A stretch of DNA of 64,000 bases from JBAVQS01 sp049694275 (GCA_049694275.1 JBAVQS010000145.1:1-64000), one strand, 5' to 3'. Counted from the first letter of the stretch, positions 35,465-44,943 are shown. Translations and numbers: made by a program. Notes: generated from the sequence alone by a model not told the origin.

Positions 35465-35671
35465 CTACCCCAACTCTTTGACATGCTGGTGCAGTTCCCG
35501 CTGTGGAATTCGGATACACTGATCCTTGATGACCTGTTCCATCTCCGCTTCCGTCAGCCGCAGCCGCAGGTTCTCAAAAGCCGCCTCGGGACTGGCCCCA
35601 TATCCCAACTTTTTCTTGCCGTTCTTGAGATCAAAGAGATACAGGTGATGCGGGTTGGCGAAACTGCTCAT
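35465..35671 (-). CDS. Small conserved-looking protein in the radical SAM operon
   Basis: A 68-residue soluble protein with no recognised domain: HLYLFDLKNGKKKLGYG followed by an amphipathic region rich in Glu and Arg (AAFENLRLRLTEAEMEQVIKD) and a His-containing end. Its ATG overlaps the stop of the upstream radical SAM gene (ATGA), so the two are translationally coupled. It may be a partner or substrate-carrier of the radical SAM enzymes; nothing in the sequence proves this. Confidence 0.65.
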   Translation of the reverse strand: MSSFANPHHLYLFDLKNGKKKLGYGASPEAAFENLRLRLTEAEMEQVIKDQCIRIPQRELHQHVKELG

Positions 35672-37083
35672 GCCTTGATCAATCTCCCCTCGTAGACCTC
35701 TTTCCCTTTGCCATTTCCATTCACGCCGCGGTTAATCTCTGCGTCGTACTTGCCCGCCATGAGCGCGTTATAGAACGCGTAATCGATCCCCTTGACCTTT
35801 TCGTCGTTCGGGAAACGATGATAGTTCTCCTTGGTCATCAGGCTCTTACCCTCGGCGATGAGCTGATACCCGAGCGCCGAGCCGGGATAGGGCGCATAGT
35901 ACGAAATCGACGGCAGAACGTGTCTCATTCGCTTGAGCAACCGCATCGTCTGGAACGCGTCGTCCTGCGTCTCTCCTGGAATACCGAGCATGATATTTGC
36001 CCAAAAGCGCGGCGGCTTGCGCCCCTGTCGCGTAAAATCGTCCGCAACTTTGTTGAGCAGGTCAACCGCAAAGTTATTGTCTTCGGCCGTGCATTCCTTG
36101 TTCAAAATCTTGAGCACGCGATCACTGCCGGATTCAAACCCGATTGAAACCAGATTCCAGTTCGTCTCGCGCACCAACGCTTCGAACAGGTCCGGCCACT
36201 GCTTGACCGTATCCGAGCGCGCCGCCGCCCAGTAGGGCCATACCTTGTGCGCCTTACGCGGGTACTTGTCCAGCCACTCGCGGAGCCACGCAGGATGCTG
36301 AAAGAACATTGAATCGTGGATAACCACCGAGCCGAGCGGGCCATAGTGATCGTCGAGGAAATTCAGTTCGTCGATGACCTGGTCCACCGACTTGCGCCCC
36401 ATATTGGGAATATAAGACGCCTCGTTGCAAAAGACACACTGCCATGGGCAAACGCGACTCGTAATGACAGTGGCAACGGGGCCGGCATCCCAGCCGCATT
36501 CCGGTTCCAGCGGCCACGGAAAATCACGCAGTTTCGGATTCGGCCACATCGTCCGGTCCATAAAGGGCCATTCCGCCATGGATTTCGAGCCCTGGCCTAT
36601 GACCAGGCGGGGGAATGTGCGCGGGTCCTTGAGCAGATCGACAATAATCTTTTCGCCGGGGCCAGAGCAAATCCGGTCAAACTCCGGGACCCCTTCCATT
36701 TCATCGGGCGCAACTGTCGCGTGCATTCCGCCGGTAATCACGAACCCGTTCGGGTTAACCTCTTTAAAGATTCGCGCTGCCTGATAAGCAAAGGGATAGG
36801 TATAGCTCCGCACATTCATGATGAGCTGGTCATACCCTTCAACCCGTTTGTAGAGCTCGCGCCAGGATTTCAGCGACCTGGTCGAAAACAGATCCGTATC
36901 GATGCCTGCCGACTTGACAATCGTGCGCAAAAGCCCCAGGCCGTGGTCCTGCCAGCGGTCGTGCGCACCCGCCGGGCGGACAAACACGCCGAGATCCCCC
37001 ATATCCAGCCACAGCCGGGCAATACCATCCGGACCTTTCTGACGGGTCGGCTTGGCCCGAGTGAACGAAAAGAATGACCGCAT
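35668..37083 (-). CDS. B12-binding-type radical SAM protein 1
   Basis: A 471-residue radical SAM enzyme. N-terminal part (about 1-170) resembles a degenerate cobalamin-binding Rossmann domain (IMNVRSYTYPFAYQAARIF, NPNGFVITGGMHATVAPDE). The cluster motif is CPWQCVFC in ITSRVCPWQCVFCNEASY. SFGSD-like IGFESGSDRVLKILNK and MLGIPGETQDD are SAM-barrel landmarks. ATG at 37083 leaves 13 bases after the upstream gene; a longer frame to 37179 would overlap that gene by 83 bases. Part of a minus-strand operon of radical SAM enzymes; the substrate is unknown. Confidence 0.85.
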   Translation of the reverse strand: MRSFFSFTRAKPTRQKGPDGIARLWLDMGDLGVFVRPAGAHDRWQDHGLGLLRTIVKSAGIDTDLFSTRSLKSWRELYKRVEGYDQLIMNVRSYTYPFAYQAARIFKEVNPNGFVITGGMHATVAPDEMEGVPEFDRICSGPGEKIIVDLLKDPRTFPRLVIGQGSKSMAEWPFMDRTMWPNPKLRDFPWPLEPECGWDAGPVATVITSRVCPWQCVFCNEASYIPNMGRKSVDQVIDELNFLDDHYGPLGSVVIHDSMFFQHPAWLREWLDKYPRKAHKVWPYWAAARSDTVKQWPDLFEALVRETNWNLVSIGFESGSDRVLKILNKECTAEDNNFAVDLLNKVADDFTRQGRKPPRFWANIMLGIPGETQDDAFQTMRLLKRMRHVLPSISYYAPYPGSALGYQLIAEGKSLMTKENYHRFPNDEKVKGIDYAFYNALMAGKYDAEINRGVNGNGKGKEVYEGRLIKA

Positions 37084-37096
37084 GAAAGCAAATTCC

Positions 37097-38197
37097 TTAA
37101 TTGATGCGATAACGTTGTTCAGAAGAATAAGCCGGACAGGCCCGGCAGCCAGGACGCAGATTGCCGTTCTGCAATTCATCGCGCAGGCGGCGGTACTCGT
37201 CGTTGTTCCAGACCGTCACAAACGAGTCCTTTTGCAGACTCCCCATCGGTCCCCCTTGCCAGAGTGAACAGGGCACCACCTCGCCGTTCGCATGAATGAC
37301 TGCTGTGCGCCACGGCTCGTAACAGCGCTGGATGTAGCGCTTGCGCAAGAACTGCCCCTGAAGACTGGCAACCCGGTACTGGAGCTCGGTCCAGTTGGCG
37401 CGCAGCGAGCGCTGCCGCCAGCCGCGCCACACTGTTTGCGCCAGATGCTGGTACTGGTTGGACAGCCCTTTGAGGCCGGGATGATATTCCCATCGGAAAT
37501 ACATCGGCGGGTTGAACAGGCGCATCCCGTACGCATCCGCCTTGCGCCGCGCCTCATCAATGACCCGGTCCGCCTCGTGCTGGAGCGCCTCTTGATGAAT
37601 GGCGTCCTTTTCCATATCCGGAAAAATCAGCACAAGCTCCTGGAATTGGACCTCTGAAACGCCCAGTTCGTGGGCCAGATCAATAAAGGCCGGTATCTCC
37701 GCCAGATTGGTTTTCTGAACGACGAATGCCAGCATCAGGCGAGGCCGGTCGGACCCGCGCGTCTTTTTCATCTCTTGCAGGCGGCGGATGTTCGCGATAA
37801 CCTTTTCCCATTTCGAGCCGACGCGAATATGCTCGTAGGTCTCTTTGGTCGACCCATCCAGCGAAATGACGACCAGGTCCGCTTGGTTATCAATTAATGC
37901 CTGGGCGTTCTTGTCACTCAGGAGCGTCCCATTGCTGATGAGCCGGATCGCGGGTATCCTGGCCTGGCGCGATTTCTCGAGAGCGGGAATAAACAACCTC
38001 GACATCATCGGCTCGGCGCCGCACGAGAGGTGCACGGTATGCGCCAGGGGAAGCACTTCACCAGCGATCCGGTCCCAGACCTCCGCCGGCATGTCATACG
38101 TCCCGGCGCCGTCGCGGAAATAGCACATCGTGCAACGCAGGTTGCACCGCTCGGAGAGGTCCATGCGAATGATGAGCGAACGGGGGCCCAACTCCAT
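37097..38197 (-). CDS. Radical SAM protein with SPASM-like C terminus
   Basis: A 366-residue radical SAM enzyme without a B12 domain. CNLRCTMC near residue 16 binds the 4Fe-4S cluster, and the barrel continues to about 240. The C-terminal region has Cys in RYIQRCYEPW, NGEVVPCSLW and GCRACPAYS, fitting a SPASM/twitch auxiliary cluster domain. Such enzymes modify peptides, sugars or lipids. Located between two B12-type radical SAM genes with 2- and 13-base gaps, so it belongs to the same operon and probably the same pathway. Confidence 0.85.
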   Translation of the reverse strand: MELGPRSLIIRMDLSERCNLRCTMCYFRDGAGTYDMPAEVWDRIAGEVLPLAHTVHLSCGAEPMMSRLFIPALEKSRQARIPAIRLISNGTLLSDKNAQALIDNQADLVVISLDGSTKETYEHIRVGSKWEKVIANIRRLQEMKKTRGSDRPRLMLAFVVQKTNLAEIPAFIDLAHELGVSEVQFQELVLIFPDMEKDAIHQEALQHEADRVIDEARRKADAYGMRLFNPPMYFRWEYHPGLKGLSNQYQHLAQTVWRGWRQRSLRANWTELQYRVASLQGQFLRKRYIQRCYEPWRTAVIHANGEVVPCSLWQGGPMGSLQKDSFVTVWNNDEYRRLRDELQNGNLRPGCRACPAYSSEQRYRIN

Positions 38198-38199
38198 GC

Positions 38200-39699
38200 T
38201 CAGGCCGCCTGCGTCTCGTCGATCAGCGCCTTGACCTCTTCCCCTTTGATCTTTTTCGGGAGGACGATGTGCATCGCCATGCGAATGGTACGCGGGAAAT
38301 TCTTCCAGGTCGATTCACGCAAGAGAGTTTTGAAAACGCGGTGCGGGCGCAGATAAAAGCGGCGATACGCCTCTTTCCACTTGCGCTCCTGGAGATCAGC
38401 CGTCGTGTCGCCCATCTCAAAACGCGCCTTGCCTTCGAAAAAGACGTAATCCTGCCAGTCTTTGACCAGCATGCGCCCGCCGTTGCGATGCACCTGTTCC
38501 CACACCTTGGTGCCGGGATAAGGGGTCATCATCGAGAAATTGGCGACCAGCGGATCCAGCTCGCACGCAAACTTGATCGTCTTTTCCATCGTCACTTCAT
38601 TGTCGCCGGGGAGGCCGATGATAAAGAACCCAACCGTCTCCAGCCCTACCTTTTTCGCGTTCTTGAACGCCTGCCGGATCTGATCGTGCGTCACGCGCTT
38701 GTCAATCGATTCGAGGATGTCCTCATCGCCCGTCTCGACGCCAAAGGCAACCCGCTTGCAGCCCGCCTGCTTCATGAGTCCGAGCAATTCCGCGTCCGCG
38801 AGGTTCGCGCGGATACCGTTGATCATGATCCACGGCACCTTGTTGAGTCCTGCCTTGATGAGCAGTTCGCTGAGCGTGCGAAGCCGTTTCCGGTCGATGT
38901 TCGCGCTATCGTCGAGAATCCCGATCTCTTGCGCGCCCCAGTCCTCGACCAGGTGCCGCCACTCCGCCACGACGCTCTCCGGCGAGCGAGCGCGCCATTT
39001 CTCGGCCATCACCGATTGCGAGCAAAAGGTGCAGCGATACGGGCAGCCGCGTGAGGTCATCATCGAGAACGATTTGCCACGCTCGATGGCGTCCATTGCC
39101 GGCTGGAGCGAGGAATAGCGCTCCATCTTGAAATACTTGTATGCGGGGAACGGCAGCGCATCCAGGTCGGCCACCGCCGGCCGTTCGTGCATGTGGCGAA
39201 TCTTGCCATCCGGCGATTGGAACGTGATGCCGAGCACCTTGCTCAAAATCCGATTTGCGGGATCGACCATGTCGCGAATCTTGAAATTCGGATTGCCGGA
39301 TTTGAACTTGTCCAGCGTGTTGCACAGGTCAATCCAGGTCTCCTCGCCCTCGCCACGCGCCACGACGTCAATCTCGGGACGTGCGGCCGATTCTTCGGGC
39401 AGCGCCGAAACGTGCGGGCCGCCCTGTACGACCAGCGCCTCAGGCAGGACGGACTTGACTTGACGCGCGCAGAGCCAGCCCTGCTTGACCTGCGGCGTAT
39501 TCGAGGTGATCCCGACAATATCAGGTTGAAATTCGCGAACGAAATCGGTTAAAGGGACATCTTCGACATCCTGGTCAAAGACCGCCACCTCGTCGCCGCG
39601 CTGTTCGCTGACGGCGGCGAGATAAGCAATGCCAAGATGGGGTGTAGTCCGGGTATCGATCGGGAGTTGGAATCGTGGGTTGATGAGTAGGACGCGCAA
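38200..39699 (-). CDS. B12-binding radical SAM protein 2
   Basis: A 499-residue class B radical SAM protein. An N-terminal cobalamin-binding domain starts MRVLLINPRFQLPI and contains HLGIAYLAAVSEQRGDEV and VVQGGPHVSALPEE. The radical SAM core has CPYRCTFC in MMTSRGCPYRCTFCSQ, FGVETGDEDILESIDK and IGLPGDNEVTME. Enzymes of this class methylate unreactive carbons or do oxidative ring chemistry (anaerobic Mg-protoporphyrin cyclase, hopanoid methylases). First gene of the operon, 107 bases from a strong promoter. No chlorophyll genes are nearby. Confidence 0.87.
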   Translation of the reverse strand: MRVLLINPRFQLPIDTRTTPHLGIAYLAAVSEQRGDEVAVFDQDVEDVPLTDFVREFQPDIVGITSNTPQVKQGWLCARQVKSVLPEALVVQGGPHVSALPEESAARPEIDVVARGEGEETWIDLCNTLDKFKSGNPNFKIRDMVDPANRILSKVLGITFQSPDGKIRHMHERPAVADLDALPFPAYKYFKMERYSSLQPAMDAIERGKSFSMMTSRGCPYRCTFCSQSVMAEKWRARSPESVVAEWRHLVEDWGAQEIGILDDSANIDRKRLRTLSELLIKAGLNKVPWIMINGIRANLADAELLGLMKQAGCKRVAFGVETGDEDILESIDKRVTHDQIRQAFKNAKKVGLETVGFFIIGLPGDNEVTMEKTIKFACELDPLVANFSMMTPYPGTKVWEQVHRNGGRMLVKDWQDYVFFEGKARFEMGDTTADLQERKWKEAYRRFYLRPHRVFKTLLRESTWKNFPRTIRMAMHIVLPKKIKGEEVKALIDETQAA

Positions 39700-39805
39700 T
39701 GGAACTCTCCTTTATAGAGATCTAGTCAACCACAAGTTAAAGTGACGTAACAATAAACACCCCGCGCGAAGGGACAGATCGATCGCGAAAGGTAAAGCAA
39801 AGTTC

Positions 39806-39834
39806 ATTATAACCGTGGCCCTATGGCCCGTCAA
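39806..39834 (-). promoter_or_regulatory. Promoter of the radical SAM operon
   Basis: Minus-strand TTGACG (39829-39834), 17-bp spacer, TATAAT (39806-39811), with a leader of about 100 nt. Confidence 0.75.
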
Positions 39835-39857
39835 CATAAAATTTCGTTAAAATGGGG

Positions 39858-40541
39858 TCAAGCCGAAAAGCGGTATTTGACAAGCGCCAGCAAGGACCGG
39901 GTCCCATCGCGCAGGCGGCGCAGCTTTTTTTCCTTACGTGGTTTATACGCCACCGGCACCTGAAAAAATCTCACATGCCGGCGCGCCAGCTTGGTCGTAA
40001 TTTCTGGTTCGATCTCGAATCCGCGCGATTCGAGCTTTAATTCGCGCATCAAGCCGGTCGGCACAAGCTTGTAACAGGTTTCCATGTCGCGGAGATGAGT
40101 CCCACAGAGGAGATTGGTCGCTATCGTCAGGAACTGGTTGCCCAGATGGCCAACCAAGGGTTGTGAGGAAGTATCGCGCACGCCGTACACTACCGCCGGG
40201 CGCGCCCCATCGCGCGGGGCGTTTGCCAACTCGCGCAGGAGATCGCCGTAATCGCCCGGGTCATATTCCGTATCCGCGTCCTGAATGATGATCACATCAC
40301 CCGTGGCGTGACTCAACGCCGTCTGGACCGCGCCCCCCTTGCCGCGATTCTGTGCGTGACGAACCACGCACAGTCGTGGATCATTATAACGGGCCAGAAT
40401 CTGCGGGGTCGCATCGGTCGAGCAATCGTCAACCGCAATAATCTCTGATGCGATGGACGAGGCCAGTACGGTTTTCAGGCAGGCGTCGAGCTCGCGTTCT
40501 TCATTGTAAATCGGCAGGAGCACGGAAAGCTTGAGGCTCAA
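39858..40541 (-). CDS. Family 2 glycosyltransferase (DPM1/GtrB-like)
   Basis: A 227-residue GT-A fold transferase: LSVLLPIYNEERELDACL, VDDCSTDATPQIL (nucleotide-binding Asp pair), and the metal-binding DADTEYDPGDY. Length and the HLGNQFLT segment match polyprenyl-phosphate sugar transferases without the C-terminal membrane domain. No signal or membrane segment. The gene lies 12 bases after radical SAM protein 3 on the same strand and is the last gene of that unit. It probably attaches a sugar to a lipid carrier or to the product of the radical SAM pathway. Confidence 0.87.
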   Translation of the reverse strand: MSLKLSVLLPIYNEERELDACLKTVLASSIASEIIAVDDCSTDATPQILARYNDPRLCVVRHAQNRGKGGAVQTALSHATGDVIIIQDADTEYDPGDYGDLLRELANAPRDGARPAVVYGVRDTSSQPLVGHLGNQFLTIATNLLCGTHLRDMETCYKLVPTGLMRELKLESRGFEIEPEITTKLARRHVRFFQVPVAYKPRKEKKLRRLRDGTRSLLALVKYRFSA

Positions 40542-40553
40542 GCACCCTCCTTA

Positions 40554-41888
40554 TCAGGCGCGATAACTATAGGTCCGGCGATAGCCGAGATCGGTGCTAA
40601 ACGACGAAAAAACTTTAGTATGGGCGCGGTGCAGCGGATGCCGGCCCAACGTCCTGAATCCGCGGCGCGCAATCGCGGGAATGTTATAAGCCTTGCGACA
40701 AATCCAGTCGTACCCTTCCCGCAGTTGCTCGACCGTCATGTTCTTGGGCTGATAGACCACGTGCGCCGTATCATACAGGCTCCACGGCTGGTTGGGCAAC
40801 AATCGTTCTTCCTTCACATACAGGTCTCGCAGCTCAGTGCCGGGATACGGCGTCATGATGGTAAAGCTGACATTGTCGAGTCCACTCTCGCGCACGAAAT
40901 CCCACGTCTCTTGAAAAACCCCCGGGGCGTCGGCCTCCAACCCAAATACGAACAGACCTACCACGCCGATGCCCCGGCTCTGAATCGTGCGGATCACACG
41001 CTTGTAATCCTCAATGTTCCCCTTGGATTTTCCCCCGAGGTCACGGCGATTCCCGGGATTGATCGATTCAAAACCGATAAAGAACTTGTCCATGCGCGCC
41101 AGCCGGGAGAGATCCAGCAAGTGCGGGAAATCGGCGACCATCATCTCGGCCTGCGCGGTCCAACCGTTCAAAGGCAGCTTGGCCAATGTTTGCAGCACCT
41201 GCTCCATATAAGCAGCGTCGAGACGAAAGTTCAGGCCGAAATTATCGTCGGTCAGGAAAAAGCGGCGGATCTTGCGCCGTTCGATCTCCTCGACGACCTC
41301 TTCCACCGGCCGGTGACGCATCACTCGTCCTGATACGCGAATAGCCGTGCAAAACGAACAGTTGCGCGGGCAGCCGCGCGTGATTTCCAAATAGGGGGTC
41401 CAATAGTTCCGCCGCTCGTCCACCATCTCGATCACGCGATCGGTCAGGCGCGCAACCCCGGCCAGCGGCGCCCAGGATTCGTCCGTATACCGGCGCTCGG
41501 CGCGGTCGCTCGCCACATCGGCAAGAATCTGCGGCCAGGTGCTGTAGGCCTCGCCGACCACCGTGATATCCGCCCACTGCTCGACCTCCTCAGGAGCGAG
41601 CGTCGCATGTGTGCCCCCGACAATCAATGTGCCGCCCCGGCGCTTGACCTCGGCGCCGATCTCGCGGGCGCGATCGATTGAAAGGGTCTTGCTCGTAATG
41701 CCCACGACCGAGTTCCGGGTCAGACGCTCGAACGGCAACGCCTGCAGGTCTTCGTCCCAGATCTCTACTGGCATGTCGTCGGGAACCAGCGAGGCGAGCC
41801 GCATCAGAGTATAGGGTGAGCCCTGACCCCGGCCAAGGATTCGCCCATCGCGCCGGGGATAGACCAGAACGACCTTGTCAATATTCAT
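40554..41888 (-). CDS. B12-binding radical SAM protein 3
   Basis: A 444-residue B12-binding radical SAM protein. The cobalamin domain opens MNIDKVVLVYPRRDGRI and contains LIVGGTHATLAPEEVEQW; the cluster motif is CPRNCSFC in TRGCPRNCSFCTAIRV. FIGFESINPGNRRDLGGKSK and FVFGLEADAPG follow. ATG at 41888 overlaps the phosphoesterase stop (ATGA); an upstream ATG at 41966 would place the start inside that gene. It belongs to the phosphoesterase-radical SAM-glycosyltransferase unit. Substrate unknown. Confidence 0.86.
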   Translation of the reverse strand: MNIDKVVLVYPRRDGRILGRGQGSPYTLMRLASLVPDDMPVEIWDEDLQALPFERLTRNSVVGITSKTLSIDRAREIGAEVKRRGGTLIVGGTHATLAPEEVEQWADITVVGEAYSTWPQILADVASDRAERRYTDESWAPLAGVARLTDRVIEMVDERRNYWTPYLEITRGCPRNCSFCTAIRVSGRVMRHRPVEEVVEEIERRKIRRFFLTDDNFGLNFRLDAAYMEQVLQTLAKLPLNGWTAQAEMMVADFPHLLDLSRLARMDKFFIGFESINPGNRRDLGGKSKGNIEDYKRVIRTIQSRGIGVVGLFVFGLEADAPGVFQETWDFVRESGLDNVSFTIMTPYPGTELRDLYVKEERLLPNQPWSLYDTAHVVYQPKNMTVEQLREGYDWICRKAYNIPAIARRGFRTLGRHPLHRAHTKVFSSFSTDLGYRRTYSYRA

Positions 41889-42673
41889 TGGACCACCTTG
41901 TGCTTTCGTGCGAACGCCGTGCGACTCGTGACCAGGAACCGGTCCTCGGTCGAATCGTAGGCGCAAATTGCGACATCGATGCTGTCGTGACCAACGTCGA
42001 TGCGATTAAAAGTATTGCCATGCCCATGCCGGGTTCGCCCTGACATGGTCGTACCCGATTGAGCAATCACGATACCCTGCGCGGTCTCCCGCGTAATCGG
42101 AACATGCGTATGCCCGTTCAAAACCAATTCCACACCATGCCCGGCGAGGCGATTCAGTGTCTTGGTCGGAAAGTACTGGCCGGCGGGTCTGAGCTTGCCA
42201 TTCCACAAGAGGTGGTGATGCATGACCAAAATTTTACAAGCGGCTGGCGGCGCCGCTTCAAGCTCGCGGTTCATCCATGCAACCTGTCCGGGCTGCCAGA
42301 TTCCACCCGGGATAACGTTGTGATTGTCGTTCAGCCCGATGACAAATAGCCCCTTGCCTTGCCAGACACTATCCGTTTCGGGGCGAATAAAGGTCTTGTA
42401 ACGTCCCCAGGGTCGGACCAACCGCTCCCACAGCCCGCCCGGATGAAGCGGTTGGTCGTGATTCCCCGGAATGGTGAAAACCGGCGGCGGCAGCTTGTTC
42501 AAGTAATCGCGCGCCTGCTCATACTCGGAAATCCGCCCCCGCATTGTCCAATCGCCCGAGACGATCACCAGATCAGGCTGGACGGCCCGAATATCCTGCA
42601 GAACAAGATCTGCCAGATGCTGATTAAACCTGGGGCCAAAATGCAGGTCGGAAAGGTGAAAAATACTGGGCAT
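41885..42673 (-). CDS. Calcineurin-like metallophosphoesterase
   Basis: A 262-residue phosphoesterase. All metal motifs are intact: FHLSDLHFGP (D-x-H), VSGDWT (GD), PGNHDQPL (GNHD), MHHHLLW and NGHTHVP (GHxH). The family covers cAMP phosphodiesterases, lipid pyrophosphatases and sugar-lipid phosphatases. It is coupled to a B12 radical SAM gene and a glycosyltransferase, so a phosphorylated lipid or sugar substrate is plausible. Confidence 0.87.
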   Translation of the reverse strand: MPSIFHLSDLHFGPRFNQHLADLVLQDIRAVQPDLVIVSGDWTMRGRISEYEQARDYLNKLPPPVFTIPGNHDQPLHPGGLWERLVRPWGRYKTFIRPETDSVWQGKGLFVIGLNDNHNVIPGGIWQPGQVAWMNRELEAAPPAACKILVMHHHLLWNGKLRPAGQYFPTKTLNRLAGHGVELVLNGHTHVPITRETAQGIVIAQSGTTMSGRTRHGHGNTFNRIDVGHDSIDVAICAYDSTEDRFLVTSRTAFARKHKVVQ

Positions 42674-42679
42674 CAGGAA

Positions 42680-42754
42680 AGTAGACAGGAAAACAGGGAA
42701 ACAAGTAGACAGGGCAAGCCGATCGATCAGGTTGCTTGTCTACCTGTCTACTTT
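42680..42754. repeat. GTAGACAGG-type inverted repeat
   Basis: Intergenic element: AAAGTAGACAGG copies at the left and CCTGTCTACTTTTT at the right, with a further GTAGACA and GCTTGTCTAC inside. Resembles the element at 32285-32350. The terminal T-run may end plus-strand transcripts; a minus-strand end for the aldehyde dehydrogenase is also possible. Confidence 0.6.
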
Positions 42755-42762
42755 TTACGTAT

Positions 42763-44262
42763 TTATTTGACCAGAGCCTCGGTATCGAGCTGGGCGCGCT
42801 GCAAGCGACCGCTGTAATCGACATAGATGCTCTTCCATTCGCTGAATGTGTCAAGCACGACCGGCCCACCACCCTCGCGGTGGCCGTTGCCCGTGCCACG
42901 CGTGCCGCCAAATGGAAGCTGCACTTCGCTGCCGATGGTCCCTGCATTGATATAGAGGAGGCCGGTGGTCACATCGCGCATCGCCGCAAAGGCTTTGTTG
43001 ACGTCGCGCGTATAGATCGAAGCCGACAGCCCAAAGCTCACCCCATTGTTGATCCGGATTGCCTCTTCCAGCGTTCCGGCCTCGATGATCGACAGCGACG
43101 GGCCAAAGATCTCTTCCTGCGCCACGCGCATGTTCGGCGTCACCCCGTCAAAGATAGTCGGCTTGTAGAATGCGCCCTGGGCCAACGCCCCTTCGGTGGC
43201 AATCTCGCCGCCGACGAGCACCTCGGCTCCGTCCTGGCGCGCAATCTCCGTATACTCGTGAATCTTTTGCGCCGCCTTTTTGTTAATGACCGGGCCGACG
43301 TCGGTCGTCGGCAGCAAGCCATCGCCCAGGCGCAGCTTGCTCGCGCGATCCGCCAGCTTGTGCACCAATTCCTTTTTAATGCCCGACTGGGCAATCACGC
43401 GGCTGCAGGCCGTACAGCGCTGGCCGCTTGTGCCAAAAGCGCTCCACAAAATCCCCTCGACCGCGAGATCCAAATCCGCATCGTCGAGCACGGTAATTGC
43501 ATTCTTGCCGCCCATCTCGAGCGAAACCCGCTTGAGGTTTTTCGCCGCATTGATTGAAACCTCGCGGCCCATGTCGGTCGAGCCGGTAAAGGTAATCAGA
43601 CGGACCCTGGGATGCTCCACCAGCGCATTCCCCACCGCGCCGCCAGGCCCTGTCACCAGGTTAATCACCCCGGGCGGGAATCCCGCCTCTTCCATAATGC
43701 GCACAAACTCGGCGGCGAGGACCGGCGTATCGCTGGCCGGCTTCCATACGACCGTATTGCCGCACACCAGCGCCGGGAACATTTTCCACGATGGAATCGC
43801 AATCGGAAAATTCCAGGGGGTAATGAGACCGACCACCCCCAGCGGATCGCGGACTGCCATGGCCCACTTGCTCGGCAGTTCGGAGGGGACCAGAAGCCCG
43901 TTCAAACGGCGGCCTTCGCCAGCCATATAAAAGGCCATGTCAATGGCTTCCTGAATATCGCCAAGAGCTTCTGGCAGCACCTTGCCCATCTCGCGCGTCA
44001 GCAGTTCGCCCATGTACTGCTTGCGCTCGCGGAGTAAATCCGACGCACGATGGATGATCTCGGCGCGCTGGGGAGCGGGCGTCTTGCGCCATTTTTCAAA
44101 CGCGCGGTCCGCCGCCTCCACCGCGCGCGCCACATCTTCACCTGCGGAGAGTGGCACGGCGCCGATCAACGTCCCATTCGCCGGGTTGCGGCTCTCAAAC
44201 GTTTTGCCGCTCAGGGCCGGCGCCCATTCGCCGTCAATATAATTCAGAAATTCTTGCTGCAT
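42763..44262 (-). CDS. NAD(P)-dependent aldehyde dehydrogenase
   Basis: A 499-residue aldehyde dehydrogenase. Catalytic Cys in GTSGQRCTACSR, general base Glu in VSLEMGGKNA (usual ELGGK), cofactor loop FTGSTDMGREVS and ITPWNFPIAIPSWK. The C-terminal LPFGGTRGTGNGHREGG and FSEWKSIYVDY resemble the alpha-ketoglutarate-semialdehyde and piperideine-6-carboxylate dehydrogenase groups, but substrate cannot be fixed. A second ATG of the pair at 44260-44265 has GGAGG at better spacing, so 44262 is chosen; the upstream frame to 44391 has no family resemblance. Confidence 0.9.
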   Translation of the reverse strand: MQQEFLNYIDGEWAPALSGKTFESRNPANGTLIGAVPLSAGEDVARAVEAADRAFEKWRKTPAPQRAEIIHRASDLLRERKQYMGELLTREMGKVLPEALGDIQEAIDMAFYMAGEGRRLNGLLVPSELPSKWAMAVRDPLGVVGLITPWNFPIAIPSWKMFPALVCGNTVVWKPASDTPVLAAEFVRIMEEAGFPPGVINLVTGPGGAVGNALVEHPRVRLITFTGSTDMGREVSINAAKNLKRVSLEMGGKNAITVLDDADLDLAVEGILWSAFGTSGQRCTACSRVIAQSGIKKELVHKLADRASKLRLGDGLLPTTDVGPVINKKAAQKIHEYTEIARQDGAEVLVGGEIATEGALAQGAFYKPTIFDGVTPNMRVAQEEIFGPSLSIIEAGTLEEAIRINNGVSFGLSASIYTRDVNKAFAAMRDVTTGLLYINAGTIGSEVQLPFGGTRGTGNGHREGGGPVVLDTFSEWKSIYVDYSGRLQRAQLDTEALVK

Positions 44263-44529
44263 CATTGCCTCCCGCCAATGCGCATCACGCGCATACCGCG
44301 CCGTATACGTGTTGGCTTGAATTGGCTTGCGCCGGCGCTCGCGCGGAGCCGGCAGTAGGAACGCGGGCCATTGTATATCAAGGGATAGCAAAACGCAAAC
44401 GACCGGACGCGCGACCCTTTTAACGCCGTTCTAATATCACGTTTGTGAATTCTTATACAATTTTAAGGCGCGTCGGTTACAATTCAAATAACCTATTTTG
44501 TTTTCATCTGTTCTAGAAACGAGTAAAAT

Positions 44530-44865
44530 ATGACCCGGACTGAGATCCTGTTTGCTCCCTGGGCGGTGCGTGCGCTCAAAAATGCGCGCGGGAACAAATG
44601 GCGTAAACTCATCGATCAGATTGACGTGTTGCCCGAAGATAATCTCGACGCGCTCGCTTTTCACCTGTTGATGATTCGGCTCAACAACTGCGTGACCTGC
44701 GATGCCCGTAAATATATGGAGCGCGGCGGCTGTGCGCGCTGCGCCCTCACCAATCTCGGATTTTCAAAAGAGACCGAAGAGAGTCTGCTGGCGCGCTATC
44801 GCGCCACGCGCAAAGAGATTGCCGAGACGCTCAAGCCCGCCAAGCGGAACCAGGAAACGGCCTGA
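44530..44865 (+). CDS. Small protein with paired CxxC motifs
   Basis: A 111-residue hypothetical protein. Helical N-terminal part (LFAPWAVRALKNARGNKW), then CVTC at 54-57 and CARC at 68-71, a CxxC-x10-CxxC arrangement likely to bind zinc, and a basic helical tail. No named family is recognised. It starts right after AAAATATG with no ribosome site visible. It is followed 78 bases later by the PIG-L-like gene on the same strand. Confidence 0.65.
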   Translation: MTRTEILFAPWAVRALKNARGNKWRKLIDQIDVLPEDNLDALAFHLLMIRLNNCVTCDARKYMERGGCARCALTNLGFSKETEESLLARYRATRKEIAETLKPAKRNQETA

Positions 44866-44943
44866 GCGAAATCCGAATCGCAAGACGAAATCGCCTGTAC
44901 TCTTATCCTTCAATTGTCTTTTATTGACAGCTCATAGCGAAAT

